Positions 54,006-63,065 of a DNA stretch of 64,000 nucleotides are shown one piece after another. The stretch is from NCBI RefSeq assembly GCF_003269035.1, contig NZ_QLTK01000024.1, forward strand, positions 1-64,000, written 5' to 3'. The stretch comes from Paraburkholderia bryophila. GTDB lineage: Bacteria > Pseudomonadota > Gammaproteobacteria > Burkholderiales > Burkholderiaceae. Position numbers and translations under genes: made by a program. The notes beneath the pieces were generated by a model. That model was not told where the DNA came from. It did no database searches and was given only the letters and a program-made list of their open reading frames with translations. Every line of letters begins with the position of its first letter. The stretch's first letter is position 1.

Positions 54006-54683
54006 CTACTTGACCACCGGCTGCAACGTCGCGATCGGAATCAGGAATTCGGAGAAGCCGGTCAACATGATCTGCACGCCAATACACAACAGCAGAAACG
54101 ACGAGACGCGCATGGCGACCTTGGTGCCTTCCACGCCGAGGTAACGGGCGAAAATCACCGCACGGCTATAAACCAGATAGACGGTGAGCGCCACCAGCAG
54201 CGAGATAACCACCGACGCGATACTCGACAGCACGAACTCGGACAGCTTGTGCGTGCGGTTCGCGGTCAGCGCAATGGCCGTGGCGATCGAGCCCGGCCCG
54301 GTAGTCAGCGGAATGGTGAACGGGAAGAACGCCTTCGACATGGCGTTGTCCGCGTCGACACGTTTTACCGCCGGTTGCTCGGCCGGCTGGGTGTCGGGCG
54401 CGTTGAGCATCTGCCAGCCGCCGACCGCGACCGCGAGGCCGCCGCCAATGCGCAGCGCCTGCATTGAAATGCCGAAGAAATGCAGAATCGGGGTGCCGAT
54501 AAAGAACGCCACCAGCAGCACGCAGATCACGTTGATCGCAATCTTGCGGGCGAGCGCGGTGCGCTCCTCGGTGGTCAACGACGCAGTCCGGTCAAGGAAG
54601 ACGAATGCAATGCCGATCGGGTTGATGATGCTGATCAGCCCGGTGAAGCCAAACAGAATGTCCGAGATCAGACTTTCGACCAT
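54006..54683 (-). CDS. MarC family integral membrane protein
   Basis: A 225-residue inner-membrane protein with six hydrophobic segments. The family hallmarks are FTGLISIINPIGIAFVFL, GGGLAVAVGGWQML and FPFTIPLTTGPGSIATAIAL. MarC was once linked to multiple antibiotic resistance but has no established transport activity. The length is normal, and the stop at 54006 is followed in frame by a glutamine amidotransferase remnant. It is divergent from DUF3311. Confidence 0.88.
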   Translation of the reverse strand: MVESLISDILFGFTGLISIINPIGIAFVFLDRTASLTTEERTALARKIAINVICVLLVAFFIGTPILHFFGISMQALRIGGGLAVAVGGWQMLNAPDTQPAEQPAVKRVDADNAMSKAFFPFTIPLTTGPGSIATAIALTANRTHKLSEFVLSSIASVVISLLVALTVYLVYSRAVIFARYLGVEGTKVAMRVSSFLLLCIGVQIMLTGFSEFLIPIATLQPVVK

Positions 54684-54981
54684 ATGCGTTTTCCGTGATG
54701 AACGACTGCTCGCGTCGCGTGACCGGGATCATATCGCGGCGCGCCAGCCAGCACCGCAAAAAGTGCGCGGCCGGCACCTTGCCACAGCCCCGCCGCACTC
54801 GACGCCGCGCATTGCAGCGCAGCAAGCAGCGCGCGAAACAGCGCAAAAAGGATGCGCACGCAACTTGCGGAAAGCCTACACTTTTTTGACTTACTTTACG
54901 TACCCGAAGCATCAGGCATACAGTCTCCAGCGAAGCCGCACTTTCAACGAGACATACTTACCGGTTCGAGGAGTTGCCCCC

Positions 54982-55197
54982 ATGTTGCTTCGTGTACTCG
55001 CCGCGCTGCCGTTCGTCGGCATTCTGCTCGGCGTTCCTTTTGTGAATCGCGTCGAGCCGCTGATGCTCGGTATGCCGTTCGTGCTGGCCTGGATCGTCAT
55101 GTGGGTCGTGCTCAGTGCGGTCATCATGGCAGTCGTCTATCGTCTGGATCCGTCCAACCGTCAACTCGCCGCCGAAGGCGAGGAGGTCCGCCCATGA
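54982..55197 (+). CDS. DUF3311 small membrane protein
   Basis: A 71-residue two-helix protein (LAALPFVGILLGVPFVNRVEP and MPFVLAWIVMWVVLSAVIMA), the normal size of the DUF3311 family. Members almost always lie directly upstream of sodium:solute symporters, as here, where its TGA overlaps the next ATG by four bases. It is presumed an accessory subunit of the permease. GAGGAG precedes the start. Confidence 0.88.
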   Translation: MLLRVLAALPFVGILLGVPFVNRVEPLMLGMPFVLAWIVMWVVLSAVIMAVVYRLDPSNRQLAAEGEEVRP

Positions 55198-56666
55198 GCG
55201 CCCTGCTGATCATTGCGGCGATTACGCTGTTCGCGCTGTACCTCGGCATACGCGCGCGGCGCGGCCACGACATGAGCCTGGAACAATGGACGGTGGGCGG
55301 CCGCAGCTTCGGCACCGCGTTCGTGTTCCTGCTGATGGCGGGCGAGATCTACACCACCTTCACCTTCCTCGGCGGCAGCGGTTTCGCCTATGGCAAGGGC
55401 GCACCGGTCTACTACATTCTCGCGTACGGCACGCTCGCGTACATCATCTCCTACTGGATGCTGCCGCCCATCTGGCGTTATGCGCGAGACCAGCGGCTGG
55501 TGTCGCAACCGCACTTCTTCGCGCGCAAATACGACAGCCCGGCGCTCGGCACACTGGTCGCGCTGGTGGGTGTCGCCGCGCTGATTCCGTACCTCGTGCT
55601 GCAACTCAAGGGGCTCGGCATTATCGTCGCGACTGCGTCGTATGGCGCGATTTCGTCGACCACGGCGATCTGGATCGGCGCCGCCGTCGTGACCGCTTAC
55701 GTGATCGTCTCCGGCGTGCGCGGCTCGGCATGGAATTCGGTGGTGAAGGACACGCTGATCCTCGCGATCGTGGTGTTCCTCGGCATCTATCTGCCGATTC
55801 ACTACTACGGCGGTTTCAGCGACATGTTCCACGCGATCGACGCCGCCCGCCCCGGCTTCCTGACGTTCCCGGCCAAGGGCTCGAGCGTGACCTGGTTCCA
55901 GTCGACGGTGCTGCTGACCGCGCTGGGCTTCTTCATGTGGCCGCACTCCTTCGGCTCGATCTTCACCGCGAGGGACGAACGCATTTTCCGCCGCAACGCG
56001 ATGGTGCTGCCGCTGTACCAGCTGATCCTGCTGTTCGTGTTCTTCGTCGGCTTCGCCGCGACCCTGAAAGTGCCGGGCCTCAAGGGCGGCGATATCGACC
56101 TGTCGCTGTTCCGTCTGTCGCTGCAGACTTTCGACCCGTGGTTTGTCGGCGTGATCGGCGGGGCCGGGATTCTGACCGCGCTGGTGCCGGGCTCGATGAT
56201 TCTGACCTCGGCCTCCACGCTGCTCGCCAACGACGTCTACCGCGGCATGGTGAACCGCAACGCGTCGGACGCCACGGTGACCAATCTGGCGCGACTGCTC
56301 GTGCCGGTCGTGGCGCTCGTGGCGGTCGGCTTCACGCTGCATGGCGGCGAAACGATCGTGGCCCTGCTGTTGATGGGCTACAGCTTCGTGACGCAGTTGT
56401 TCCCGGCGGTGATCTGCAGCCTGCGGCCGCATAACCGCGCGACCAAACAAGGCGCGTTCTGCGGGATTCTCGCCGGCGTGGCGGTGGTCGCGATCACGAC
56501 CACGATGCACCTGAGCGTGGGCCAGTTGATGCCGTTCCTGCCCGACATGCTGAAGGACGTCAACATCGGCTTCGTGGCGCTCGCGGTGAACATCATCGTG
56601 TTTGCGTTGGTCAGTGCGGTGACGCAGTCGCATCCGGTCGAACAGACGCACGCGCCGGTGCATTAA
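55194..56666 (+). CDS. Sodium:solute symporter (SSS family, MctP-like)
   Basis: A 490-residue permease with about 13 helices. GRSFGTAFVFLLMAGEIYTTFTFLG and YGKGAPVYYILAYGTLAYI are conserved in the monocarboxylate branch, and TALVPGSMILTSASTLLANDVYRG is the SSS core. With the upstream DUF3311 protein it forms a predicted uptake system for short organic acids such as pyruvate, lactate or acetate (family knowledge; the substrate is inferred). A strong terminator follows. Confidence 0.88.
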   Translation: MSALLIIAAITLFALYLGIRARRGHDMSLEQWTVGGRSFGTAFVFLLMAGEIYTTFTFLGGSGFAYGKGAPVYYILAYGTLAYIISYWMLPPIWRYARDQRLVSQPHFFARKYDSPALGTLVALVGVAALIPYLVLQLKGLGIIVATASYGAISSTTAIWIGAAVVTAYVIVSGVRGSAWNSVVKDTLILAIVVFLGIYLPIHYYGGFSDMFHAIDAARPGFLTFPAKGSSVTWFQSTVLLTALGFFMWPHSFGSIFTARDERIFRRNAMVLPLYQLILLFVFFVGFAATLKVPGLKGGDIDLSLFRLSLQTFDPWFVGVIGGAGILTALVPGSMILTSASTLLANDVYRGMVNRNASDATVTNLARLLVPVVALVAVGFTLHGGETIVALLLMGYSFVTQLFPAVICSLRPHNRATKQGAFCGILAGVAVVAITTTMHLSVGQLMPFLPDMLKDVNIGFVALAVNIIVFALVSAVTQSHPVEQTHAPVH

Positions 56667-56690
56667 AAGCTTGCTTTCGAGCAGGCGTTG

Positions 56691-56723
56691 AAGGGGCTGT
56701 CGCCGTCGGCGACAGCCCCTTTC
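56691..56723 (+). terminator. Intrinsic terminator of the symporter operon
   Basis: AAGGGGCTGTCGCC (56691-56704) pairs perfectly with GGCGACAGCCCCTT (56708-56721) around a three-base loop, followed by TTCCGTTT. It lies 24 bases after the symporter stop. Confidence 0.85.
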
Positions 56724-56979
56724 CGTTTACACGGCGGCTACGCGGGTCGCCGGAAAAACGGCTGCGCGCAGAATGTCAAATCTACATAAGAATGAAAAAA
56801 CCGCCGGCGTTCCGGCGCGAACGTCACGGCGCAATACAGCGGCCCGCACTGCAACACAAACCCGCGGCCACAGCGCGAATCTCCCGCCCACCTCGGGCAC
56901 ACCCCTTGCTCAGCAGACTCATCGCCGAATCCCAACGCACTGTGCAAGTGCAAAAAAAACTGTGTCCCTGGGGGCCATC
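56724..56979. promoter_or_regulatory. Promoter region and leader of glgA
   Basis: Together with the terminator this leaves over 300 bases without a gene. An open frame from 56773 that joins glgA in frame has no family resemblance and is taken as leader. An A-run at 56952-56959 is the only marked feature. Confidence 0.35.
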
Positions 56980-58623
56980 TTGTCGCTCAACGTTCTTCTC
57001 GTCGCTTCCGAAGCCCTGCCGCTCGCCAAATCCGGCGGCCTCGGCGACATGGTCAGTGCCTACGCCGCCGCGCTACGCGATGCCGGCGTCGATGTCTCGA
57101 TTCTGATGCCGGCTTACCCCGACGCGCTCGAGCGCGCCCTCGACGTCACGCCCGTCGCGCGCATGACCGGCCTGCCCGGCGGCGACGCCCGGCTGCTGCG
57201 CGCGCGGATGCCCGACACCGGCGTCACGGTGCTGCTGCTGCAAATGGACCACCTGTTCGCCCGCGAAGGTCTGTACCGCGATCCGCACGGGCGCGACTAT
57301 CTCGACAACCTGACGCGCTTCGCGTCGCTCGCCGCGGCGGCGACCCGGATCGCCCGCGGCGTGCGCAATCTGAAGCGCCCCGACATCGTGCACACGCACG
57401 ATTGGCATGCGGGCCTCACGCCGCTTTATATGCGGCTGGCGGGTGTCGCCGCGAAAAGCGTCTTCACGATTCATAACCTGGCCTTCCAGGGCAACCATCC
57501 GCTCGCGATGGGCGGCTGGATCGGCGTGCCGTCCGAGTTGCTGGCGCCCGCGCTATCCGACGAACGCAGCATCGAGTTCTATGGCTCACTGAGCATGATG
57601 AAAGCGGGGATTGTCCACGCCGACCGCGTCAACACCGTCAGCCGCCGCTATGCGCGCGAGATTCTGACGCCCCGCTTCGGCCACGGCATGGAAGGCGTGT
57701 TGCAGGCACAGGCCGGCAAACTGTCGGGCATCGTCAACGGCATCGATACGGTGGCGTGGAATCCGGCGACCGATCCGCAGATCGCCCGTCCCTATTCCGT
57801 CGACGACACCGCCGGCAAGCAGGCCTGCAAGCGCGAATTGCAACAGGCGTTCGGGCTGACGCGCGATCCGTTCGCACCGTTGGTCGCGATCGGCAGCCGG
57901 CTGACCGAACAGAAGCTCGCCGATGTCGTGGTACGCGCGTTGCCGATACTGCTCGAACGGCATCCCCGTCTGCAGTTCGCGATTCTCGGTCAGGGCGAGC
58001 CCCTGCTCGAACTGGCGCTGCAGCAACTCGCGGCGGCATGGCCCGGGCGGGTGGGCGTGCAGATCGGCTACGACGAACGGCGCGCGCATATGCTGCACGC
58101 GGGCGCGGACATGCTGCTGCACGGCAGCCGCTTCGAGCCCTGCGGACTCACCCAGCTTTACGCCATGCGCTACGGCACGATTCCGGTGGCGTCGCGTGTG
58201 GGTGGACTGGCGGACACGATCGTCGATTACCTGCCGCTCGAAGCGCCCGATCCGCGTGAGCCGCGCGACGTGCGACTCATGCACGGCGAAGACAGCGCGA
58301 CCGGTTTCCTGTTCGACGGGGAACAGGTGGACGACGTCGTGCATGCGCTCGGACGGGCCTTGGCCGCGTTCGTGCAGCCGGCGTCGTGGCATGCGCTGCA
58401 GCGCAACGCGATGAGCCGCGATTTCGGCTGGGAAAGCTCCACCGCGAACTATCTCGCGCTGTATGCGGAAATGGTCGATGCACGCCCCGCGTTGCGCGAG
58501 TCGCGCGTTCGCAAGACACCGGTTCGGGCTCGCGCAGCGGGCTCCGCGGCTGGGACACGCCAGGCCGCTCGTGCGGACGAGGGGTTCAACACCGCCGTCG
58601 GGGAGATGGCGCGTAGTGCGTGA
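56980..58623 (+). CDS. glgA: Glycogen synthase
   Basis: A 547-residue GT5 enzyme transferring glucose from ADP-glucose to glycogen chains. The ADP-glucose site KSGGLGDM lies at residues 17-24. HTHDWHAGLTPLYMRLAG, VFTIHNLAFQGNHP, GIVNGIDTVAWNP and the catalytic SRFEPCGLTQLYAMRYGT follow. TTG 56980 was chosen because SLNVLLVASEALP is the usual N-terminus; GTG 56962 is possible. The C-terminal 50 residues (Arg/Ala-rich) exceed the family core. It acts with glgX (27.7 kb) in glycogen turnover, but no glgC or glgB is in view. Confidence 0.92.
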   Translation: MSLNVLLVASEALPLAKSGGLGDMVSAYAAALRDAGVDVSILMPAYPDALERALDVTPVARMTGLPGGDARLLRARMPDTGVTVLLLQMDHLFAREGLYRDPHGRDYLDNLTRFASLAAAATRIARGVRNLKRPDIVHTHDWHAGLTPLYMRLAGVAAKSVFTIHNLAFQGNHPLAMGGWIGVPSELLAPALSDERSIEFYGSLSMMKAGIVHADRVNTVSRRYAREILTPRFGHGMEGVLQAQAGKLSGIVNGIDTVAWNPATDPQIARPYSVDDTAGKQACKRELQQAFGLTRDPFAPLVAIGSRLTEQKLADVVVRALPILLERHPRLQFAILGQGEPLLELALQQLAAAWPGRVGVQIGYDERRAHMLHAGADMLLHGSRFEPCGLTQLYAMRYGTIPVASRVGGLADTIVDYLPLEAPDPREPRDVRLMHGEDSATGFLFDGEQVDDVVHALGRALAAFVQPASWHALQRNAMSRDFGWESSTANYLALYAEMVDARPALRESRVRKTPVRARAAGSAAGTRQAARADEGFNTAVGEMARSA

Positions 58624-58722
58624 TCGGCGCGCCGAATAACCCCACGCGGCCACGGTTGAACCACCCGACTCCGCGTCGCGCACGTTAAGCTCGCGGGCAC
58701 ACTCGTCATCATGGAGTTGCCG

Positions 58723-59112
58723 ATGCCGTCACCCGTGCTCCGCGTCGCTCGTCCTACCAACCAGCTCCAGCCGGTCGTCGACTTCTATACGCGTGGACTC
58801 GGCTTCGACGTGCTGGCACGCTTCGACGATCACGAGGGTTTCGACGGCGTCGTCGTCGGACGGCGCGACGCTCCGTGGCATCTTGAATTCACGCATCAGC
58901 ACGGTGTCATCGTGGAACGGGCGCCGACTCACGAACATCTTCTCGCGCTCTATCTGCCCGAGCTCGACGAATGGCGCGCCGCGCTCGAACGGCTTCGGGC
59001 ATTCGGCGCGACGCCGTGTCAAGCCGCCAACCCCTACTGGGATCGTCAGGGCAAAACGTTCGAGGATCCGGATGGCTATCGAATCGTGCTGCAGCATGCC
59101 GCGTGGCGTTGA
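58723..59112 (+). CDS. VOC-family (glyoxalase-like) protein
   Basis: A 129-residue protein of the vicinal-oxygen-chelate fold. The first half has RPTNQLQPVVDFYTRGLGFD and the second ends in KTFEDPDGYRIVLQHA, the usual glyoxalase/dioxygenase repeat end. Possible metal ligands are His in WHLEFTHQHG and the Glu/Asp of FEDPDG. No substrate can be assigned. ATG 58723 has GGAG six bases upstream. Confidence 0.87.
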   Translation: MPSPVLRVARPTNQLQPVVDFYTRGLGFDVLARFDDHEGFDGVVVGRRDAPWHLEFTHQHGVIVERAPTHEHLLALYLPELDEWRAALERLRAFGATPCQAANPYWDRQGKTFEDPDGYRIVLQHAAWR

Positions 59113-59254
59113 AACCCACGTCACGCCCGACTCCGACACGCCCATACATCCGTTCCGGCGAGCACCCGCGTTACCACGCCGCCGCAGCGATAAACGACGC
59201 TAGACTACGGCCGGGTCCAGCCACAACAATCGCACAACTATCCGGAGCGCACCG

Positions 59255-59905
59255 ATGCCTTACGTTCTCTACTATTCGCCCGGCGCGGCCAGCATGGCGG
59301 TACATTGGATGCTGATCGAACTGGGCGTCGCATTCGAAGCCCGTCTCGTCGATATCAATATCGGCCAGCAGCACGAGCCGGACTATCTGCGGCTCAACCC
59401 CACGGGCCGTGTGCCGACGCTGGTGGTCGACGGGGTGCCGCGTCACGAGTCGGCCGCGCTGCTGATGCTGCTCGCCGAACGCCATCCCGACGCCGGCTTC
59501 GCGCCCGCTGCCGGTTCCGCGGAGCGCGCCGAGTGGTTCGAAACGATGATCTTTCTCGCCAACACGGTGCTGCCCGCCATGCGCGACTGGTTCTACGCGG
59601 ATGTCGACAGTGAAGCGGCCGGCGGCGCCGAGGCGGTGCGCGCACTCGCGGCGCAGCGGCTCTCGCAGGCCTGGGACAGGCTCGACGCGCAATTGGCCGG
59701 CAAGCCGGGCTACCTGATCGGCGACAAGCTCGGCACAGTGGATTTTCTGGCCCTCATGCTGATGCGCTGGACCCGCAATCAGCCGCGACCCGCGACCGGT
59801 TGGCCGCATCTCGCCAGCTATATCCAGAGGTTGCGCGCGCTACCGTCGTTCATCGAACTGAATGCGCGCGAAGGGCTCACCGAGTGGCTTAACCCGAACG
59901 ATTGA
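59255..59905 (+). CDS. Glutathione S-transferase family protein
   Basis: A 216-residue protein with an N-terminal thioredoxin-like fold (YYSPGAASMAVHWMLIELGVA, with S near residue 12 as likely catalytic residue) and the glutathione-binding GRVPTLVVDGVPRHESAALL near residues 50-69. A helical C-terminal domain ends in WPHLASYIQRLRALPS. It conjugates glutathione to electrophiles or reduces disulfides; the specific class is unclear. Confidence 0.9.
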   Translation: MPYVLYYSPGAASMAVHWMLIELGVAFEARLVDINIGQQHEPDYLRLNPTGRVPTLVVDGVPRHESAALLMLLAERHPDAGFAPAAGSAERAEWFETMIFLANTVLPAMRDWFYADVDSEAAGGAEAVRALAAQRLSQAWDRLDAQLAGKPGYLIGDKLGTVDFLALMLMRWTRNQPRPATGWPHLASYIQRLRALPSFIELNAREGLTEWLNPND

Positions 59906-60136
59906 CCGGTGCGGCGGGCCCGACTTCAGCTCTGCCGCCTGCCGACCAGGCCGAGCCCGCCGCGCGACAACCCGCTCAGGTCGTCGACCGCCAGCGCCGC
60001 CGCGTACAACTGCGCCACCGGCACCCACACCGCCGGGTACCTGTCGCGCGCCACTATGTGTTCACCGTGTTCAACGGCCAGGTGCGGTAAGATCCGTCGC
60101 CATCGAAATCCATTCAACGGAATCAACAGTTTGAGC

Positions 60137-60346
60137 ATGACCATCCCGTCACCTTGCGTCGATGTCTGCAGACTCGACGGCGCGACCGGCTTCTGCATCG
60201 GATGCCTGCGCACACGCGACGAAATTCGCGGGTGGAAAACCATGACCGACGACCTGCGCCTGCAGGTCATTGCCCAAAAAAACCACCGGGAAGTCACGGC
60301 GCAAGCGCAGATTCACGGCCCCCGCGCGGCGGCGCACAGGTCCTGA
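60137..60346 (+). CDS. DUF1289 protein
   Basis: A 69-residue protein whose N-terminus SPCVDVCRLDGATGFCIGC is the DUF1289 domain with four Cys (7, 11, 20, 23), suggesting a small metal or Fe-S site. The rest is short and basic. The family's function is unknown. It stops ten bases before the convergent diguanylate cyclase gene. Confidence 0.85.
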   Translation: MTIPSPCVDVCRLDGATGFCIGCLRTRDEIRGWKTMTDDLRLQVIAQKNHREVTAQAQIHGPRAAAHRS

Positions 60347-60356
60347 GCGGCAGCGC

Positions 60357-61526
60357 TCATGCGGGCGGGACGGCGAACGCGAAACTGTTCTTGCCGGTGC
60401 GCTTGACGTGGTACATCGCTTCGTCGGCGGCGGCGACCAGCCGCTGATAATCGTCGACGAGATCGGGAAAGCTCGCAATGCCGACACTGGCGCTGACCGA
60501 ACCGATGCCCATCTGCGTGTCGGTCTCGATCACGCATGCAATCAGGCGCTGGGCGATCTCGCCCAATTCGGCGGCCTTCGAAAATTCCCGCACCAGCACC
60601 GCGAACTCGTCGCCGCCAATCCGCGCGACGACATCGCCTTTGCGCACCGAGACACGAAAGCGCCGCGACACGGCAATCAGAAAATCATCGCCGACGCGGT
60701 GACCGAGCGAGTCGTTGATCTGCTTGAAACCGTCGAGGTCCACGTACAGCACCGCGATCTTGTACGGCGGCGAAACCGCAGGGTCGCTTCCACGTACAAG
60801 CGCATGCCAGTTTTCCGCAGCCTCTTCGAGCGTGGCGAACAGCTTGCGGCGGTTCGGCAACCCGGTCATCGGATCGTGCAAGGCCGCCTGCTCGAACTCC
60901 TGTGATTGCCCGACCAGTTGACGGTTACGTTTGGCGTAAAGACCCAGTGCGGCCAGCAGCAGGCAAAACAGCAACGCGGCCAACGCGATCAGCAGGTTCG
61001 CGACATGCGCGATGCGCAGCCGCACGTCGGCGCTGTCCACGTCGTGTTGAGCACGCCAGAACGTCGACACCGTGGCGAGCCATGTGTCGACGCCGCCGAG
61101 CGGCGCATCGGCCGCGAGCGCCCCGGGCGGCATGCGTGGCGCGGGGATCGGGCTGGCATTGACGAGCGCCGCGAGCGAATCGAGGCGCTGAGCCAGCTCG
61201 GCGCGCGCGAGCCTGACACCCTGCGCCGCATGCCGGCTATCGCCCGGCGCCTGCTGCCACACGCCGACCACGGCGCGCGCGCCCTCCGCGCGTTGCACCG
61301 CGTCGAGCACGAGGCCCGCGTAGTCCTGTTTCACCTGATCGGAAAAGATCGTCCTGATCTGCAACGCCAGATACAGCAGGCCGATCAGCAGACACAGCAG
61401 CGAGACGGCAGCCAGCATGGCCGGCGCCGGCGCAAAGCGGGTCGCGAAAGCGCGTTTCGCTCGGCCGCGCCAGGTGCGCTGACGCTCACGGGTGGGAGTA
61501 GATGTCTTGTTGACTTGCGTTGCCAT
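60357..61526 (-). CDS. Membrane diguanylate cyclase
   Basis: A 389-residue protein making cyclic di-GMP. An N-terminal basic stretch is followed by TM1 (about 33-55), a periplasmic domain of about 110 residues, TM2 (about 175-195), and a GGDEF domain with the intact RIGGDEFAVL (about 300). Allosteric RxxD is not obvious five residues upstream. No EAL domain is attached. The start overlaps the upstream gene by 41 bases. Confidence 0.9.
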   Translation of the reverse strand: MATQVNKTSTPTRERQRTWRGRAKRAFATRFAPAPAMLAAVSLLCLLIGLLYLALQIRTIFSDQVKQDYAGLVLDAVQRAEGARAVVGVWQQAPGDSRHAAQGVRLARAELAQRLDSLAALVNASPIPAPRMPPGALAADAPLGGVDTWLATVSTFWRAQHDVDSADVRLRIAHVANLLIALAALLFCLLLAALGLYAKRNRQLVGQSQEFEQAALHDPMTGLPNRRKLFATLEEAAENWHALVRGSDPAVSPPYKIAVLYVDLDGFKQINDSLGHRVGDDFLIAVSRRFRVSVRKGDVVARIGGDEFAVLVREFSKAAELGEIAQRLIACVIETDTQMGIGSVSASVGIASFPDLVDDYQRLVAAADEAMYHVKRTGKNSFAFAVPPA

Positions 61527-62277
61527 GCTGCCGGTAGCTCACACGGTGGAAAAACTGCCCCATGCGGGCGAACAGGCTTTTGGGTCGGGTGTTCGCGGCG
61601 TGGCGCTCGGAGGGGGATGCGGCGCGGGCGTCGGCGGACCGTGGGTCTTTGGCGGGCCTGGCGGCGGCGAGTTGCAGGGTGGGCGGAGCCGTCGCGACGG
61701 TTGCACGGCGACCCGCTGCCGATGACGACGACAACGGCGACGCGCCCGGCGCAACGTCCGTCGCGCCGGCGAGTTGCGGATCTGACGTGGCGGGTCGTGC
61801 CACTTCGCCGGACCACGATGCGAGGCGGCCACCCTGCTCCGCCTGTGCCTCGCTGGACGTTCCGCCCGCCGTGGGTACGACGGTGGTCGGGTTCGGTGCC
61901 GAGGGCGCTGCAGCGGCGGCATTTGCCGCGTTTTGTGTCGCAGAGTTTGCCCTGCCTGCGTTCGCCGTGAGCGTGCCGGCCGCACTGCCTCCCGCCACCG
62001 GCGCACTCGCGCCGAGCGCCTGGCGCGCGCCTGCGATCGCTTCGGCGTAGGCCTGCTGATCGTGATTGAACCAGACGCCATACGCGACCGTCCCCAACAC
62101 GCCGAGGGCCAACGCGCCGGCGGTGGCGACGCCCATCGCCAGCCGGCCGAAGCGTGGCGGCGCGACGGCCGGCGCCGGCCGGCCATACGCCTTGCCGGCG
62201 GGAGCGGGTTCGTCGAGCGGAGAAACGGGGAGATTGGGCAAGTCGGTATCGTGGTACATCGCAATACGCTCCGTCAT
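61486..62277 (-). CDS. Membrane-anchored Ala/Pro/Ser-rich hypothetical protein
   Basis: A 263-residue protein with a cytoplasmic N-terminus (about 45 residues, DTDLPNLPVSPLDEPAP), one TM segment (LAMGVATAGALALGVLGTVAYGVW), and a long disordered Ala/Ser/Thr/Pro-rich region. A short C-terminal helix (FARMGQFFHRVSYRQHG) follows. No known domain is recognised. It overlaps the diguanylate cyclase start and is likely cotranscribed; a structural or scaffolding role at the membrane is only speculation. Confidence 0.65.
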   Translation of the reverse strand: MTERIAMYHDTDLPNLPVSPLDEPAPAGKAYGRPAPAVAPPRFGRLAMGVATAGALALGVLGTVAYGVWFNHDQQAYAEAIAGARQALGASAPVAGGSAAGTLTANAGRANSATQNAANAAAAAPSAPNPTTVVPTAGGTSSEAQAEQGGRLASWSGEVARPATSDPQLAGATDVAPGASPLSSSSAAGRRATVATAPPTLQLAAARPAKDPRSADARAASPSERHAANTRPKSLFARMGQFFHRVSYRQHGNASQQDIYSHP

Positions 62278-62687
62278 CCTGATGTCTGACGTTTAAGCAG
62301 ACGGGGGTTTCGCGCGACCTTGCCGAGCCGACGCAGGGTCGTTCGAAGAATTTACCCCGCTTATCGGATAGCGACAACACGGCAATGCTGCGCTTTAAAC
62401 GCCATCGTTGCGAGAGCTGTCGGCGTCGGGCCGGCTGGTAAAACCTGCCAGGGCTACCCGTCGCCGGACGCGCCACCGGGTAACCGCCCGGCGCGCTTGT
62501 GCCCGCCGGAACAAGGCCCGGCCGGGCGAACGGCTCTCGACTGCGTTCGATGGCACTCATAGACGCAACAACCAGGCCTGCACCGCAGCGGTGCCGTGCC
62601 GAACCGTAAAATTTCGCGGGCAGTGCTTGAAACACAGTGGTGCAAGACAACCCGCGAAAGCATACCGAACAGACCCGACCCGCGACC
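62278..62687. other. Intergenic region without visible gene
   Basis: A 410-base gap between the hypothetical membrane protein and the cupredoxin gene. No frame shows protein-like composition with a ribosome site; GC-rich imperfect dyads around 62450-62520 could be terminator or sRNA material but nothing is decisive. Confidence 0.4.
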
Positions 62688-63032
62688 TCATTCAACCGTG
62701 ATGGTCTCCTTCATGGTCGGATGAATCCCGCAGAAAACCTTGTACACGCCCGGCTTATCGAATTTGAACTGATACGTGTCGTTCTGATCGAGCGCGGCGG
62801 AACGGAACAAGCCCGCGTCGTTCACCACAGTGTGCGGCTCGCCGTCGAGGTTCTTCCACGTCACCGTCGAACCGGCTTTAACGGTCATCGCCATCGGCGA
62901 GAACATGAAATTCTTGATGACGACGGCGCCCGGTGTCTGCGCGCGCGCAACCGACGAACCGGCGGCCACCGCGAACAGGCTCGCGCCCAGCAACAGCACA
63001 CGCGACACGCGACGAAGGGTAAGGATTTGCAT
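62688..63032 (-). CDS. Periplasmic cupredoxin
   Basis: A 114-residue blue-copper-like protein with a Sec signal (hydrophobic RVLLLGASLFAVAAGSSVARAQ) and a single amicyanin/plastocyanin-like domain. The type 1 copper ligands are H67 in EPHTVV, then C101, H104 and M107 in FCGIHPTMKE. It probably carries electrons or copper in the periplasm. It starts 33 bases downstream of the phosphoesterase stop on the same strand and is likely cotranscribed. Confidence 0.92.
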   Translation of the reverse strand: MQILTLRRVSRVLLLGASLFAVAAGSSVARAQTPGAVVIKNFMFSPMAMTVKAGSTVTWKNLDGEPHTVVNDAGLFRSAALDQNDTYQFKFDKPGVYKVFCGIHPTMKETITVE

Positions 63033-63065
63033 GGTCGAACTCCTGAATGTGAAAAGCGCGCTGGA

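Noticed and set aside
53698..54087. A 129-codon minus-strand frame
   Set aside because: It crosses the marC 3' end out of frame and reads as Arg-rich; the neighbouring frame carries the amidotransferase-like remnant.
59902..60090. A 62-codon TTG-initiated frame after the GST gene
   Set aside because: It begins inside the GST stop, is Arg/His-rich and has no family resemblance; the evidence is too weak.
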